From NCBI GenBank assembly GCA_002689345.1, contig NZFU01000051.1, positions 1 to 34,034 on the forward strand: 34,034 nt of DNA. The letters run 5' to 3'. The notes beneath the pieces were generated by a model that was not told the origin of the DNA, made no database searches, and saw only the letters and a list, made by a program, of their open reading frames with translations. Both the position numbers and the translations under genes were made by a program. This stretch comes from Methanobacteriota archaeon (GTDB lineage: Archaea; Thermoplasmatota; Poseidoniia; Poseidoniales; Poseidoniaceae). This document shows, piece after piece, positions 25,652 to 34,034 of the stretch. The stretch's first letter is position 1. Each line of letters begins with the position of its first letter.

Positions 25652-27147
25652 GTCACTTGTTTGAGCACAATGGTGCTGATGGTAAGGGTTATTCTCAACC
25701 AGAACCGATTATCTCCACAGATAATCTCCAAATTCCATCTTCATTGACCAGAAAGAATCTACCTAGATGGCCTCGAATTTCCGAGCCAGAAATGGTTAGG
25801 CATTACACTTGGTTGTCGACTCGAAATTTTGGAATCGACACTGGATTTTATCCACTGGGTTCTTGCACGATGAAACACAATCCAAGAATCAATGAAGTCA
25901 TCGCGCAATTACCAGGTATTGCAGATATTCATCCATTACAGCCAGATCATCAAATTCAAGGAACATTAGCAATTTTCCATGAAATGCAAGAAATGCTTGG
26001 TATTTGTGCTGGCATGGATGCAGTTACGCTACAGCCTGTTGCAGGTGCTCAAGGAGAATTCACCGCAATTCGCTGTATTCAAGAATACTTCAGGTCGAGA
26101 GGAGAACTACAACGAACTAAGGTGATAGTTCCAGATTCTGCTCATGGGACCAATCCTGCAAGTGCAGCTATGGCTGGTTTTGAAATTGTAGAGATACCGA
26201 GTCAAGAAGATGGCCGAATCGATTTGAGTGCTTTGAGGGCTGTTGTTGGAGACGATACAGCTGCAATGATGATAACAAATCCAAGCACTCTTGGAGTGTT
26301 TGAGCCCGAAATTGCAGAGGCTGCAGCAATAGTGCATGCCGCTGGTGGACAAATGTACTATGACGGTGCTAATTTCAATGCAATTTTGGGTCTTACAAGT
26401 CCAGGTTTAATGGGATTCGATGCGGTTCACTACAACCTTCACAAGACCTTTAGTCAGCCCCATGGAGGCGGAGGTCCGGGTTCTGGACCTATTGGAGTGA
26501 AATCTCATTTGGCAGAATATTTGCCGGGTCCTATTGTGAAGAGAAGACCAATTCTTTCCGAAGATCGCCTAACTGCAGTAAATCAAGAATGGTGGTACCA
26601 TTGGCAGCAACCTGCTAACAGTATCGGTAAGGTCCAACAATGGCACGGTAATAGCGGTGCAGTAGTGCGCTCTTGGGCGTTTTACCGCCGCTATGGAAAG
26701 GACTTGAAAACCATGTCCGAGCATGCGGTTCTAAATGCGAATTATCTACGTCACAAAATAATGGAAGAAGCCGAAAAGAGTGGTGTTTCACATCTGTTCA
26801 ATGACGGCGCTCCTGCTGATGTAGTGAAGCATGAATTCACTCTTTCATTCGCTGCAATGAAAGAGGAGAAAGGAATTGGTGCAATGGACATAGCCAAAGG
26901 TTTGTTGGATAAAGGATACATGGCTCCAACGGTCTATTTCCCTTTGATTGTTCCAGAATGTATGATGATTGAGCCTACAGAGACTGAATCAAAGGAAGTT
27001 CTAGATGAATTTGCAGAGAAGTTTGTAGAGGTATTACACGAGGATGCAGAAGTTTTGCACAATGCACCAGTCACTACTAATGTTCGCAGAGTTGACGAGG
27101 TATATGCCGCAAGGAACTTGACCCTCGCGTATCCATTTGATGAGTGA
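25648..27147 (+). CDS. gcvPB: Glycine dehydrogenase (decarboxylating) subunit 2
   Basis: YPLGSCTMKHNPRINE, PDSAHGTNPASAAMAGFEIVEI, NLHKTFSQPHGGGGPGSGPIGV (PLP Lys). Likely TTG start overlapping gcvPA stop (TTGA). Confidence 0.96.
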   Translation: MSHLFEHNGADGKGYSQPEPIISTDNLQIPSSLTRKNLPRWPRISEPEMVRHYTWLSTRNFGIDTGFYPLGSCTMKHNPRINEVIAQLPGIADIHPLQPDHQIQGTLAIFHEMQEMLGICAGMDAVTLQPVAGAQGEFTAIRCIQEYFRSRGELQRTKVIVPDSAHGTNPASAAMAGFEIVEIPSQEDGRIDLSALRAVVGDDTAAMMITNPSTLGVFEPEIAEAAAIVHAAGGQMYYDGANFNAILGLTSPGLMGFDAVHYNLHKTFSQPHGGGGPGSGPIGVKSHLAEYLPGPIVKRRPILSEDRLTAVNQEWWYHWQQPANSIGKVQQWHGNSGAVVRSWAFYRRYGKDLKTMSEHAVLNANYLRHKIMEEAEKSGVSHLFNDGAPADVVKHEFTLSFAAMKEEKGIGAMDIAKGLLDKGYMAPTVYFPLIVPECMMIEPTETESKEVLDEFAEKFVEVLHEDAEVLHNAPVTTNVRRVDEVYAARNLTLAYPFDE

Positions 27148-27209
27148 GAGTTGCTCACAATTCAAGAATTGATGAAATCATTCAAGGATAGTGACTATCA
27201 GGCATTTAC

Positions 27210-27743
27210 ATGGAATGGTCCGAGGTCGAAACTCCGGGCCCGGGTCCAAAGATGCTCTGGCCGATGGCTTGGTCACTACTTCCGTTGGTAGGTGGGCTCC
27301 TCCTTCTTCTTCAGGATAGGGGTCTGTTAGCAACATCTTTGCTAGCCTTGGGAATAATGGTATCTTTAAGCGCAGTTTGGATAGGTGCTAATTCTAATCC
27401 AGGTAGAGTCGATATGCTAGTTCTGCTAGTTTCACCATTTACAGCATTCATTCTATTCTTCCAACCTCCTAATGCTATTCAAGCCATAATGGCAATTATT
27501 GCTTGGTCAATCAATTACCGTACAGCAGCATTTTTGTCAGCACTTTCAGGCAAGGTCTACCGTTGCGATTGGGACCCAAGAGTACCTTTACCAGATGTTG
27601 ATGGTGCGACTTATTTTCATAGAAAATGGGCTGCAAGGCCACTGTTTAGAGTTGGCTCAAACATAGTTAGAGGAGTCCGTATTAACGAAGATGTCATGTT
27701 GGAAGCCGATGCTCCAATCACTTTCACATTCAGTGAAGAGTGA
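27210..27743 (+). CDS. Membrane protein, unknown
   Basis: 177 aa ORF with several hydrophobic segments. Confidence 0.75.
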   Translation: MEWSEVETPGPGPKMLWPMAWSLLPLVGGLLLLLQDRGLLATSLLALGIMVSLSAVWIGANSNPGRVDMLVLLVSPFTAFILFFQPPNAIQAIMAIIAWSINYRTAAFLSALSGKVYRCDWDPRVPLPDVDGATYFHRKWAARPLFRVGSNIVRGVRINEDVMLEADAPITFTFSEE

Positions 27744-27782
27744 GCAAAATAACTGCCTACTTTATTTTGAATATCTCAGAAT

Positions 27783-28352
27783 ATGCGCGAATATCCACTA
27801 GATATCAGAGGCCTCATTCTTCACCACCTCCTACCGGAAATTGAGTATAGATGGGTGGCACCATTTCTGTGGAATGATTCATTAGATCTAAGAGAGCATA
27901 TGATGGATGAAAATCTTGTAAGGAAATATGAGATTTTACTTGAAGTAGATAGTTTAGGTCATGGGAGAATTATCCCTAGAGCAGCAGGGATTGCAGCAAG
28001 ACAAGGAAGAATCGGCCTAGCAAGAATTCTCATGTCGACCCATTTGTACAATCGTCAACCAGAACCTGAATTGGAAGCTAGAGCACTCAATCTACTCAAC
28101 GATGAGAAAAGAAAGGTACGCCGTCTTTTGAATCGCAATCGAGAATGGCCACAAGATGTGTGGAATTTGCAAGATACACCTGCGTGGATTATTCCATCTT
28201 TTATTAGAAGATTCAGAGCCATGGTTAACAGCAGGGCGATTTCAATAATCTCAGGCGGCCATCTTCTAGCAGCAGGCAACTGGATGTGGAAATTCAATAG
28301 TAAATCGCATATTCCTTCATTGATTAAATCTCATGAAATCAAGGAAAATTAG
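27783..28352 (+). CDS. Hypothetical Arg-rich protein
   Basis: 189 aa ORF, co-directional; no recognised family. Confidence 0.72.
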   Translation: MREYPLDIRGLILHHLLPEIEYRWVAPFLWNDSLDLREHMMDENLVRKYEILLEVDSLGHGRIIPRAAGIAARQGRIGLARILMSTHLYNRQPEPELEARALNLLNDEKRKVRRLLNRNREWPQDVWNLQDTPAWIIPSFIRRFRAMVNSRAISIISGGHLLAAGNWMWKFNSKSHIPSLIKSHEIKEN

Positions 28353-28423
28353 TAATTTTCTTGTAAATAAGAAAACAAAATCAGCGCGGTACGTTGATGA
28401 ACCACCGTCCATGGCACAACATC

Positions 28424-28906
28424 ATGGACGTGACAATCCTCCTCGGTTCCAAATCGGATATGCCTGTTGCTGAAAAGTGTACTAAGATTCTCGAGCACTT
28501 TGGTGTTTCATACCAATTACGTGTTGCTAGTGCACATCGCTCACCAGCCTTTGTTGAACAAATCATTCATGATGCTGAAGCGGATGGATGTACTGTTTTC
28601 ATTGCAATGGCTGGACTTGCAGCAGCTCTACCTGGTGCAGTTGCAGCACTTACTACTAAGCCGGTAATCGGTGTTCCATGTGGTGGAAGAGTTCCATTCG
28701 ACAGTTTACTATCAATCGTACAATTACCGCCGGGTGTTCCAGCTGCAACAGTTGGTGTTGACCGTGGCGATAACGCCGGATATCTTGCAACCCAAATTTT
28801 AGCACTTGGTAACGAAACTTATGCTGCTGCACTAAAGCAAAATAAACTAGATCAGGTTGCTAAAGTAAAGCAAATGGATGCAGAGGTAAACGGAAGGGAT
28901 GCTTGA
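28424..28906 (+). CDS. purE: N5-carboxyaminoimidazole ribonucleotide mutase (PurE)
   Basis: MDVTILLGSKSDMPVAEKCTKILEHFGVSYQLRVASAHRSP, AMAGLAAALPGAVAALTTKPVIGVP. Start at MDVTILLG preferred over 28394. Confidence 0.95.
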   Translation: MDVTILLGSKSDMPVAEKCTKILEHFGVSYQLRVASAHRSPAFVEQIIHDAEADGCTVFIAMAGLAAALPGAVAALTTKPVIGVPCGGRVPFDSLLSIVQLPPGVPAATVGVDRGDNAGYLATQILALGNETYAAALKQNKLDQVAKVKQMDAEVNGRDA

Positions 28907-29853
28907 TGTTCGATACAGCATCATTCATTGAAGAGTCCGCTCAGAAAATGAAAGATGAAATCGATGAGATAGCAATCATTGCTTGCAGTGGAGGAGTAGA
29001 CTCAACAGTAGCAGCAGTAATCGCAAACCAGGCGATTGGAGATAAGCTGCATTGTGTCTATGTAGATACAGGATTGATGCGAAAGAACGAAACCGCAGAA
29101 ATCCAAGAAATGCTTGCAGCACATGGCCTAAATCTAACTACTGTATTCGCTGAAGAACGTTATTTTGAGGCTTTGGCCGATGTTACTGAACCGGAGCATA
29201 AGCGGAAAGTAATCGGTGAATTATTCATAAGAATCTTCGAAGAAGAACAAGTGAAAGTTGGAGCCAAGTATTTGGTTCAAGGAACAATTGCACCTGACTG
29301 GATTGAATCAGGAGGCGGCGTTCGTGACACTATCAAGAGCCACCACAATGTTGGGGGATTACCTGATGATATGACCTTAGAAGTGGTTGAACCACTACGA
29401 GATTTATACAAAGACGAGGTTCGAGATTTGGCACGTGCCCTAGAAATTAGAGTAGCAGATCGCCAACCATTCCCTGGACCCGGACTAGCAGTCCGTTGTC
29501 TAGGCTCACTTACACCTGAAAGAGTGCATGTGGTGAGAGAGTCTTGTGCTATTGTCGAAGAAGAATTCGAAGCTGCAGCAGCAGCAGGAAAAATGGAGAT
29601 TCCATGGCAATATTTCGCAGCCCTCCTACCAGTTCGCTCTGTTGGAGTTCATGGTGATGTACGTGCATATGGAGAGACCGTTGTTGTAAGAGCAGTCCAA
29701 TCACTAGATGGTATGTCAGCGAGATATTCTGAAATCCCACACGATGTTCTTGCAAAGATTAGTACCCGTATCACTAATACTGTGAAAGGTGCAGTAAACC
29801 GTGTTGTTTACGATATTACTCACAAGCCACCTGGTACCATAGAATGGGAATGA
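28906..29853 (+). CDS. guaAb: GMP synthase ATP-pyrophosphatase/synthetase subunit (split archaeal type)
   Basis: ACSGGVDSTVAAV PP-loop, YLVQGTIAPDWIESGG, RQPFPGPGLAVRCLG, C-terminal KPPGTIEWE; no glutaminase domain. Confidence 0.95.
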   Translation: MFDTASFIEESAQKMKDEIDEIAIIACSGGVDSTVAAVIANQAIGDKLHCVYVDTGLMRKNETAEIQEMLAAHGLNLTTVFAEERYFEALADVTEPEHKRKVIGELFIRIFEEEQVKVGAKYLVQGTIAPDWIESGGGVRDTIKSHHNVGGLPDDMTLEVVEPLRDLYKDEVRDLARALEIRVADRQPFPGPGLAVRCLGSLTPERVHVVRESCAIVEEEFEAAAAAGKMEIPWQYFAALLPVRSVGVHGDVRAYGETVVVRAVQSLDGMSARYSEIPHDVLAKISTRITNTVKGAVNRVVYDITHKPPGTIEWE

Positions 29854-29863
29854 TTTGAGATCT

Positions 29864-30091
29864 TCAAATTGGGGTTTTGAATCCCATCGCTCTAATTACA
29901 CACCAACCGGCTCTAGCTTCAAACACTGAGAATGCTCCACCAAATGCGATTGCTGCAACGGCATACCACCATAGTACCGAGTCAAGGACTCCTGTCAAAA
30001 CAACAGCGGCTAGAAGAGTTGCGAACACCAGTGCCATTATTCCCATTTTCAAGCGAACAGCCTTTCCCTTTGCTCCAATATTACATTGCAT
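29864..30091 (-). CDS. Small YgaP/DUF2892-like membrane protein
   Basis: MQCNIGAKGKAVRLKMGIMAL...ALVWWYAV-type two-TM layout ending ARAGWCVIRAMGFKTPI; start MQCNIGAK preferred so as not to overlap crtB end. Confidence 0.6.
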   Translation of the reverse strand: MQCNIGAKGKAVRLKMGIMALVFATLLAAVVLTGVLDSVLWWYAVAAIAFGGAFSVFEARAGWCVIRAMGFKTPI

Positions 30092-30117
30092 GTTATCACC
30101 TAGTTTGTCATTGAATA

Positions 30118-31113
30118 CTAATCTGTTGCCATCCGAATTTTCAATTTCAGATAATTGATTTTCATCCACAATGACATTTTAGAGATTGCAGACAGTTTGA
30201 GTGGAGTAGTGAATACATCACCCGATCTTCGAATAATTTCGTTGAATATTTTTGTGTATGCATCGAGCATAATTTTTGGTTGTACTCTAGAACGTGAATC
30301 TAGATAGTCGAAAAGATGCAATGCTGAAGCTTGATGTCTGCGTACAATCTCAAAGTATTCACGAATGAATGATTTCCATGAGGGATTTTGAGCAAGGTTT
30401 GGATTTGATAAATCTTTGATTTCAAGATTATGTGATGCTAGAACATCTTTTGGGAGATATACACGTCCACGTTCGAAATCTTCTACCACGTCTCTTAGAA
30501 CGTTGATTAATTGCATCTGTATTCCCAAATCAATAGCATGCAGTCGTGCAGATCTATCCTCGTAACCGTATATCTCAATCAGTATCAGTCCAACGGCTGA
30601 TGCAACCTTGTAACAGTAAGAGCGTAATTCATCCCAAGTATTGCATTGAACCGGGAACAAGTCATCTTCCATACCCTCAATTACAGTTTCAAAGTCTTGG
30701 ATTCTGATTGAATATCGGCTGAACACATCTTGTAGTGCAATGAATATTGGATGCTCATCAGATGTGATTTCTCCATCATTTGCACGATGTAAGTTGTTTC
30801 GGATAGAGACAAGCGCCATTAGTCTCTGCAAATGAATTGATTCTGAATTTGCAGGTTCTCGACCGGCATGAATCTCTCTTAGGAGGGTATCCCTTTCCAT
30901 TGCCTGGTGAAGTAAATCTTCAGTTACAGTAACATTTGGCTCATCATCACCGTCAACAATGTCATCAACCCAACGACATAATGCATAAACAGCGTGAACC
31001 GCTCTTCGCTTTTCAATTTCTAAAGCTGAAAATGAACTAAAGAATGTAGTAGATGCATTTTTACAAATTGTTTGACAATGTGTATATGCATTATCAATGA
31101 TTTGTTGCTTCAT
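30118..31113 (-). CDS. crtB: Phytoene/squalene synthase family, likely phytoene synthase
   Basis: YALCRWVDDIVDG (first Asp-rich motif), LGIQMQLINVLRDVVEDFERGRVYLPKD (second motif). Confidence 0.92.
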   Translation of the reverse strand: MKQQIIDNAYTHCQTICKNASTTFFSSFSALEIEKRRAVHAVYALCRWVDDIVDGDDEPNVTVTEDLLHQAMERDTLLREIHAGREPANSESIHLQRLMALVSIRNNLHRANDGEITSDEHPIFIALQDVFSRYSIRIQDFETVIEGMEDDLFPVQCNTWDELRSYCYKVASAVGLILIEIYGYEDRSARLHAIDLGIQMQLINVLRDVVEDFERGRVYLPKDVLASHNLEIKDLSNPNLAQNPSWKSFIREYFEIVRRHQASALHLFDYLDSRSRVQPKIMLDAYTKIFNEIIRRSGDVFTTPLKLSAISKMSLWMKINYLKLKIRMATD

Positions 31114-31122
31114 TTTTATTCC

Positions 31123-32742
31123 TCAGTTGTGACTTGGGCTACCTGCTGTGATCTCTGTATTTTTCCTAATGGATTGTTGAGGCTTACTTCTTCGCTTACG
31201 GCTACTGAACCATGTGTCAACACCATTCCAATCTGGTCTGATGCCTAGGCTATCAAGAAGTAGTTTCGAACTGATTCTTGCAGACTCATAAATTACAGGA
31301 AGTCCACTTCCTGGGTGAGTTCCCCCACCAACCAAGTATAGGTTTTTTATTTCATCAAATTCGTTCTTTGGTCGCCTCCAAAGCATTTGGTCAAGACCGT
31401 GTGCTAGATTGAAAACAGCCCCTCTGTAGCAGTGTTCTCCCCAGCCCTCAGGAGTGATGACTAATTCAGAAATTATGTGGTCACTCAACCCTTCATAGCC
31501 TAATTTCGTTTCAATTTGTTCTATGATTCTATTTCGGAATGGGTCTTTCTCATCATCCCAATTGATATTTTCATGGATGTGGGATACCGGCACTAATGCA
31601 TAAACAGTAGAGCAACCTTCTGGAGCCATTTGTGGATCGGTTACACATGCATTTTGAACATATACTGAAGGATCATCCCAAGTCAATCTGTGATGCTTTT
31701 CAATATCTTCCAGATTCTCAACATAATTCTTTGAAGCATATATTTGGTGATGTGGCAGGTGGTCAAATTTCTTGTCAACACCTAGGTATAACATGAAGGT
31801 GGAACAGGAATACTTCTTCTTGTCGATCTTTTTATTGGACCACTTCTTTCTTACATTGTCTGGGAACAATGAAGTCATTCCCTGAGCGAAATCCGCATTC
31901 ATGATTACTTTGTCAGCATGGAAAGGACCATTCTTGGTAATTATTCCCTTGATGGTTTTCTTTTCCATGACCACTCCGGTTACCTCTTCCTCCATACGGA
32001 ATTCGACACCCATGTCCTTGGCGATTTGGCCCATCCTAGCTGAAACGGTTCCTAGGCCTCCCATTGGATGGAAAATCCCGTACTCATATTCCAAAAAGGC
32101 CAGCATAGTGAATAAACTAGGACAATTGAATGGAGACATTCCAAGATATTTCGTCTGGAATGACATTGCTAACATTAGTCTCTCATCATCGAATAGTTTC
32201 ATCAAATCCTTTGCTACAGATCTGGTTGGTCTCAATACTTTGGAGACTCTAAAGGCCCTTTCAGATATCAAATCTGAAATTCCAAACCATGGCTCCTGCA
32301 GGCATTGTTTTGATTTGTCCAACTTGTTACGATTGTCCTCGAGATACTTTTTGAATGCTAGAGCGTTCTTCTCTCCAGACAACTTTTCAATCCTTTCACA
32401 CATTTGCTCAACATTGCTTGTGCAATCTAGCACGCCGCCTTGGCCAAATATGAGGCGATAATTGATATCCAACCTTTTCAATTTCAATTCTTCATGTGCA
32501 TCGAGGCCAATAGCCTTGAAAATATCTTCAATGACTTCAGGGTAATGGAAAAAGGTCGGACCCAAATCAAATTTAAATCCATCTCGTTCGAAGACTTTGT
32601 TACGTCCTCCTACCTCTTTTGACCTCTCAAAAACCGTGACCTTAACTCCTGACTTTGCTAGAAGTAGCGCTGATGCTAGACCACCTGGACCTGCTCCAAT
32701 TATCGCAACTGATGCTTGACTCTGGTCGGACATAACTTTCAC
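31123..32742 (-). CDS. crtI: Phytoene desaturase
   Basis: VAIIGAGPGGLASALLLAKSGVKVTVFERSKEVGGRNKVFERDGFKFDLGPTFF; C-terminal LYLVGGGTHPGSGLPVIYESARISSKLL. Confidence 0.94.
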   Translation of the reverse strand: MKVMSDQSQASVAIIGAGPGGLASALLLAKSGVKVTVFERSKEVGGRNKVFERDGFKFDLGPTFFHYPEVIEDIFKAIGLDAHEELKLKRLDINYRLIFGQGGVLDCTSNVEQMCERIEKLSGEKNALAFKKYLEDNRNKLDKSKQCLQEPWFGISDLISERAFRVSKVLRPTRSVAKDLMKLFDDERLMLAMSFQTKYLGMSPFNCPSLFTMLAFLEYEYGIFHPMGGLGTVSARMGQIAKDMGVEFRMEEEVTGVVMEKKTIKGIITKNGPFHADKVIMNADFAQGMTSLFPDNVRKKWSNKKIDKKKYSCSTFMLYLGVDKKFDHLPHHQIYASKNYVENLEDIEKHHRLTWDDPSVYVQNACVTDPQMAPEGCSTVYALVPVSHIHENINWDDEKDPFRNRIIEQIETKLGYEGLSDHIISELVITPEGWGEHCYRGAVFNLAHGLDQMLWRRPKNEFDEIKNLYLVGGGTHPGSGLPVIYESARISSKLLLDSLGIRPDWNGVDTWFSSRKRRSKPQQSIRKNTEITAGSPSHN

Positions 32743-34034
32743 GCTGCTGTTTTAGTAATTAAAGGACGGTTTTTCTCCACCAAATCGATTTGTTTATTCG
32801 GAGATTTCTCAAGTAAGGTTGTAGGGTCGATTAATGTTGCAAATTCGTCTAGATATGGACCCATTGAAGAGATAAGATCAACATCTGGATGACCCTTTAG
32901 TACCATGCCGTCCATATACATCAAAGAGCGAATAATTGGAAATGCATCTTCTCCAAATGAACATCCAGCAAGAACTGATGCTTTGATAGTCTTCATCATT
33001 TGCTCAGTTAGAGATACTTCACTAACAGAGGTCCCTACAAATCCATCATACAATTTGTGCATTGATGAGTAGTAGGTTTCGAGTGTTTTACCAGTAGGTG
33101 TGACGTCAGCCATTGTTAACATTGCATCAAAAGCATTTCTTAACTCTCCTTTTGCTAGGAAGTAAAAGAATCCAAATAGGGCCTTTCGAACATGGTTAGG
33201 AGCTTCACAGATCGCCCCTGTGTCAATGAAAATGAAATTCTTTTCTTTTGTCATCATTGCATTACCTGGATGCAAGTCTCCGTGGAATACTCCCATTCCA
33301 AACATGAAGGCACCATGAATGCGAAATAATTGCAATAAATCTTCCCAATCCATTGAATTGGAATTCAAATGTGATTCTAGAGTAGGAGAGGTGATTTCTT
33401 CTACTACCAATACATGCTCATTGGACAAGTCTTTCCAGATTTTGGGGAATTGTAATTTCGGCATAGGGAATTTGTCACTATAGTCACTTGCTAATTGCAT
33501 TAAACGCTCTTTACCCTTAATCTCGTTTAACAGATTTAGTTCTCTCAAGGTATAATCTTCGATATGCGATAGTAGTCCAATCGGGTTACCTACTTTTTTT
33601 AATCGGGGATTTAGCAATAATCCTAATCTCATCCATCTCTTCATTCGACGTACATCTCTCTTGAAGGATTTTTCAAAATCTGCTTTGATAATTTTGATGA
33701 CAACTTTAGTCCCATCTAATAACTCGGCGCGGTGAATCTGTCCAATACTAGCCGCAGCAAATGGTTTTGAATCGATATAATTGAAATTTGTTCGAAAATC
33801 GTATGCAGTGAATTTTGACAATAGCCGCTCAAAATTTTCCTCGGGAATAGTTGGTGCTCTACTGTACAATTCCTGTAGTTGTATACACCTTTCTGGATCT
33901 AAGAGGTCAGGTCTTAGTGCACAAATCTGTCCTAGCTTAACAGCTAGCAAGCCCATAGATTGAATTTTATCAATGTTGACTGGCTTTTTGCCCTTCAGTT
34001 CCCTAGCGAATCGCAGAAGTGTCCTCAGGCGCAT
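32739..34034 (-). CDS. ABC1/UbiB (AarF) atypical kinase-like protein, possibly running past window edge
   Basis: GLLAVKLGQICALRPDLLDPERCIQLQELYSRAP (KxGQ motif), FAAASIGQIHRAELLDGTKVVIKI, GVFHGDLHPGNAMM, FIDTGAI. ATG falls exactly at the window end, so the true start may lie outside. Confidence 0.9.
   Translation of the reverse strand: MRLRTLLRFARELKGKKPVNIDKIQSMGLLAVKLGQICALRPDLLDPERCIQLQELYSRAPTIPEENFERLLSKFTAYDFRTNFNYIDSKPFAAASIGQIHRAELLDGTKVVIKIIKADFEKSFKRDVRRMKRWMRLGLLLNPRLKKVGNPIGLLSHIEDYTLRELNLLNEIKGKERLMQLASDYSDKFPMPKLQFPKIWKDLSNEHVLVVEEITSPTLESHLNSNSMDWEDLLQLFRIHGAFMFGMGVFHGDLHPGNAMMTKEKNFIFIDTGAICEAPNHVRKALFGFFYFLAKGELRNAFDAMLTMADVTPTGKTLETYYSSMHKLYDGFVGTSVSEVSLTEQMMKTIKASVLAGCSFGEDAFPIIRSLMYMDGMVLKGHPDVDLISSMGPYLDEFATLIDPTTLLEKSPNKQIDLVEKNRPLITKTAA

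Noticed and set aside
27236-27247. Palindrome CCGGGCCCGG
   Set aside because: Lies within coding sequence (ETPGPGPK) and is explained by codon content.
31901-32461. 186-aa plus-strand ORF
   Set aside because: Antisense to crtI with no domain signal.

Overview
The window is a compact, gene-dense archaeal chromosome segment. Gene content (split GMP synthase, HTH-ThiN regulator, DRG-family GTPase, NadM-type NMN adenylyltransferase, Asp-rich thrombospondin-type-3 surface protein, crtB/crtI) suggests a marine planktonic euryarchaeon such as Marine Group II/Poseidoniales; that assignment is inference, not proven here. I support about 33 genes plus one gene tail at the left edge. They cover translation GTPase/chaperone (DRG, GrpE), cofactor and nucleotide metabolism (PdxT, NadM, PurE, GuaAb), glycine cleavage (GcvT, GcvPA, GcvPB), redox (thioredoxin-DsbD fusion), transport (SSF symporter with a ThiR-like regulator), carotenoid synthesis (CrtB, CrtI with an ABC1 kinase), a ~1190 aa Ca-binding-repeat surface protein, and several orphan proteins. 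I found no convincing CRISPR array, mobile element, rRNA or tRNA. The best second-look items are: (1) the ThiR-like regulator/SSF symporter pair and the unusually long dyad-rich intergenic region beside it; (2) a three-gene operon of helical protein, soluble SPFH-zinc-ribbon protein and PAP2 lipid enzyme; (3) a thioredoxin-DsbD fusion with an inserted Cys-containing segment; (4) an ABC1 kinase translationally coupled to crtI/crtB; (5) a 39-aa Cys-rich zinc-finger ORF missing from the supplied ORF track. No mobile or defence-type system is evident.
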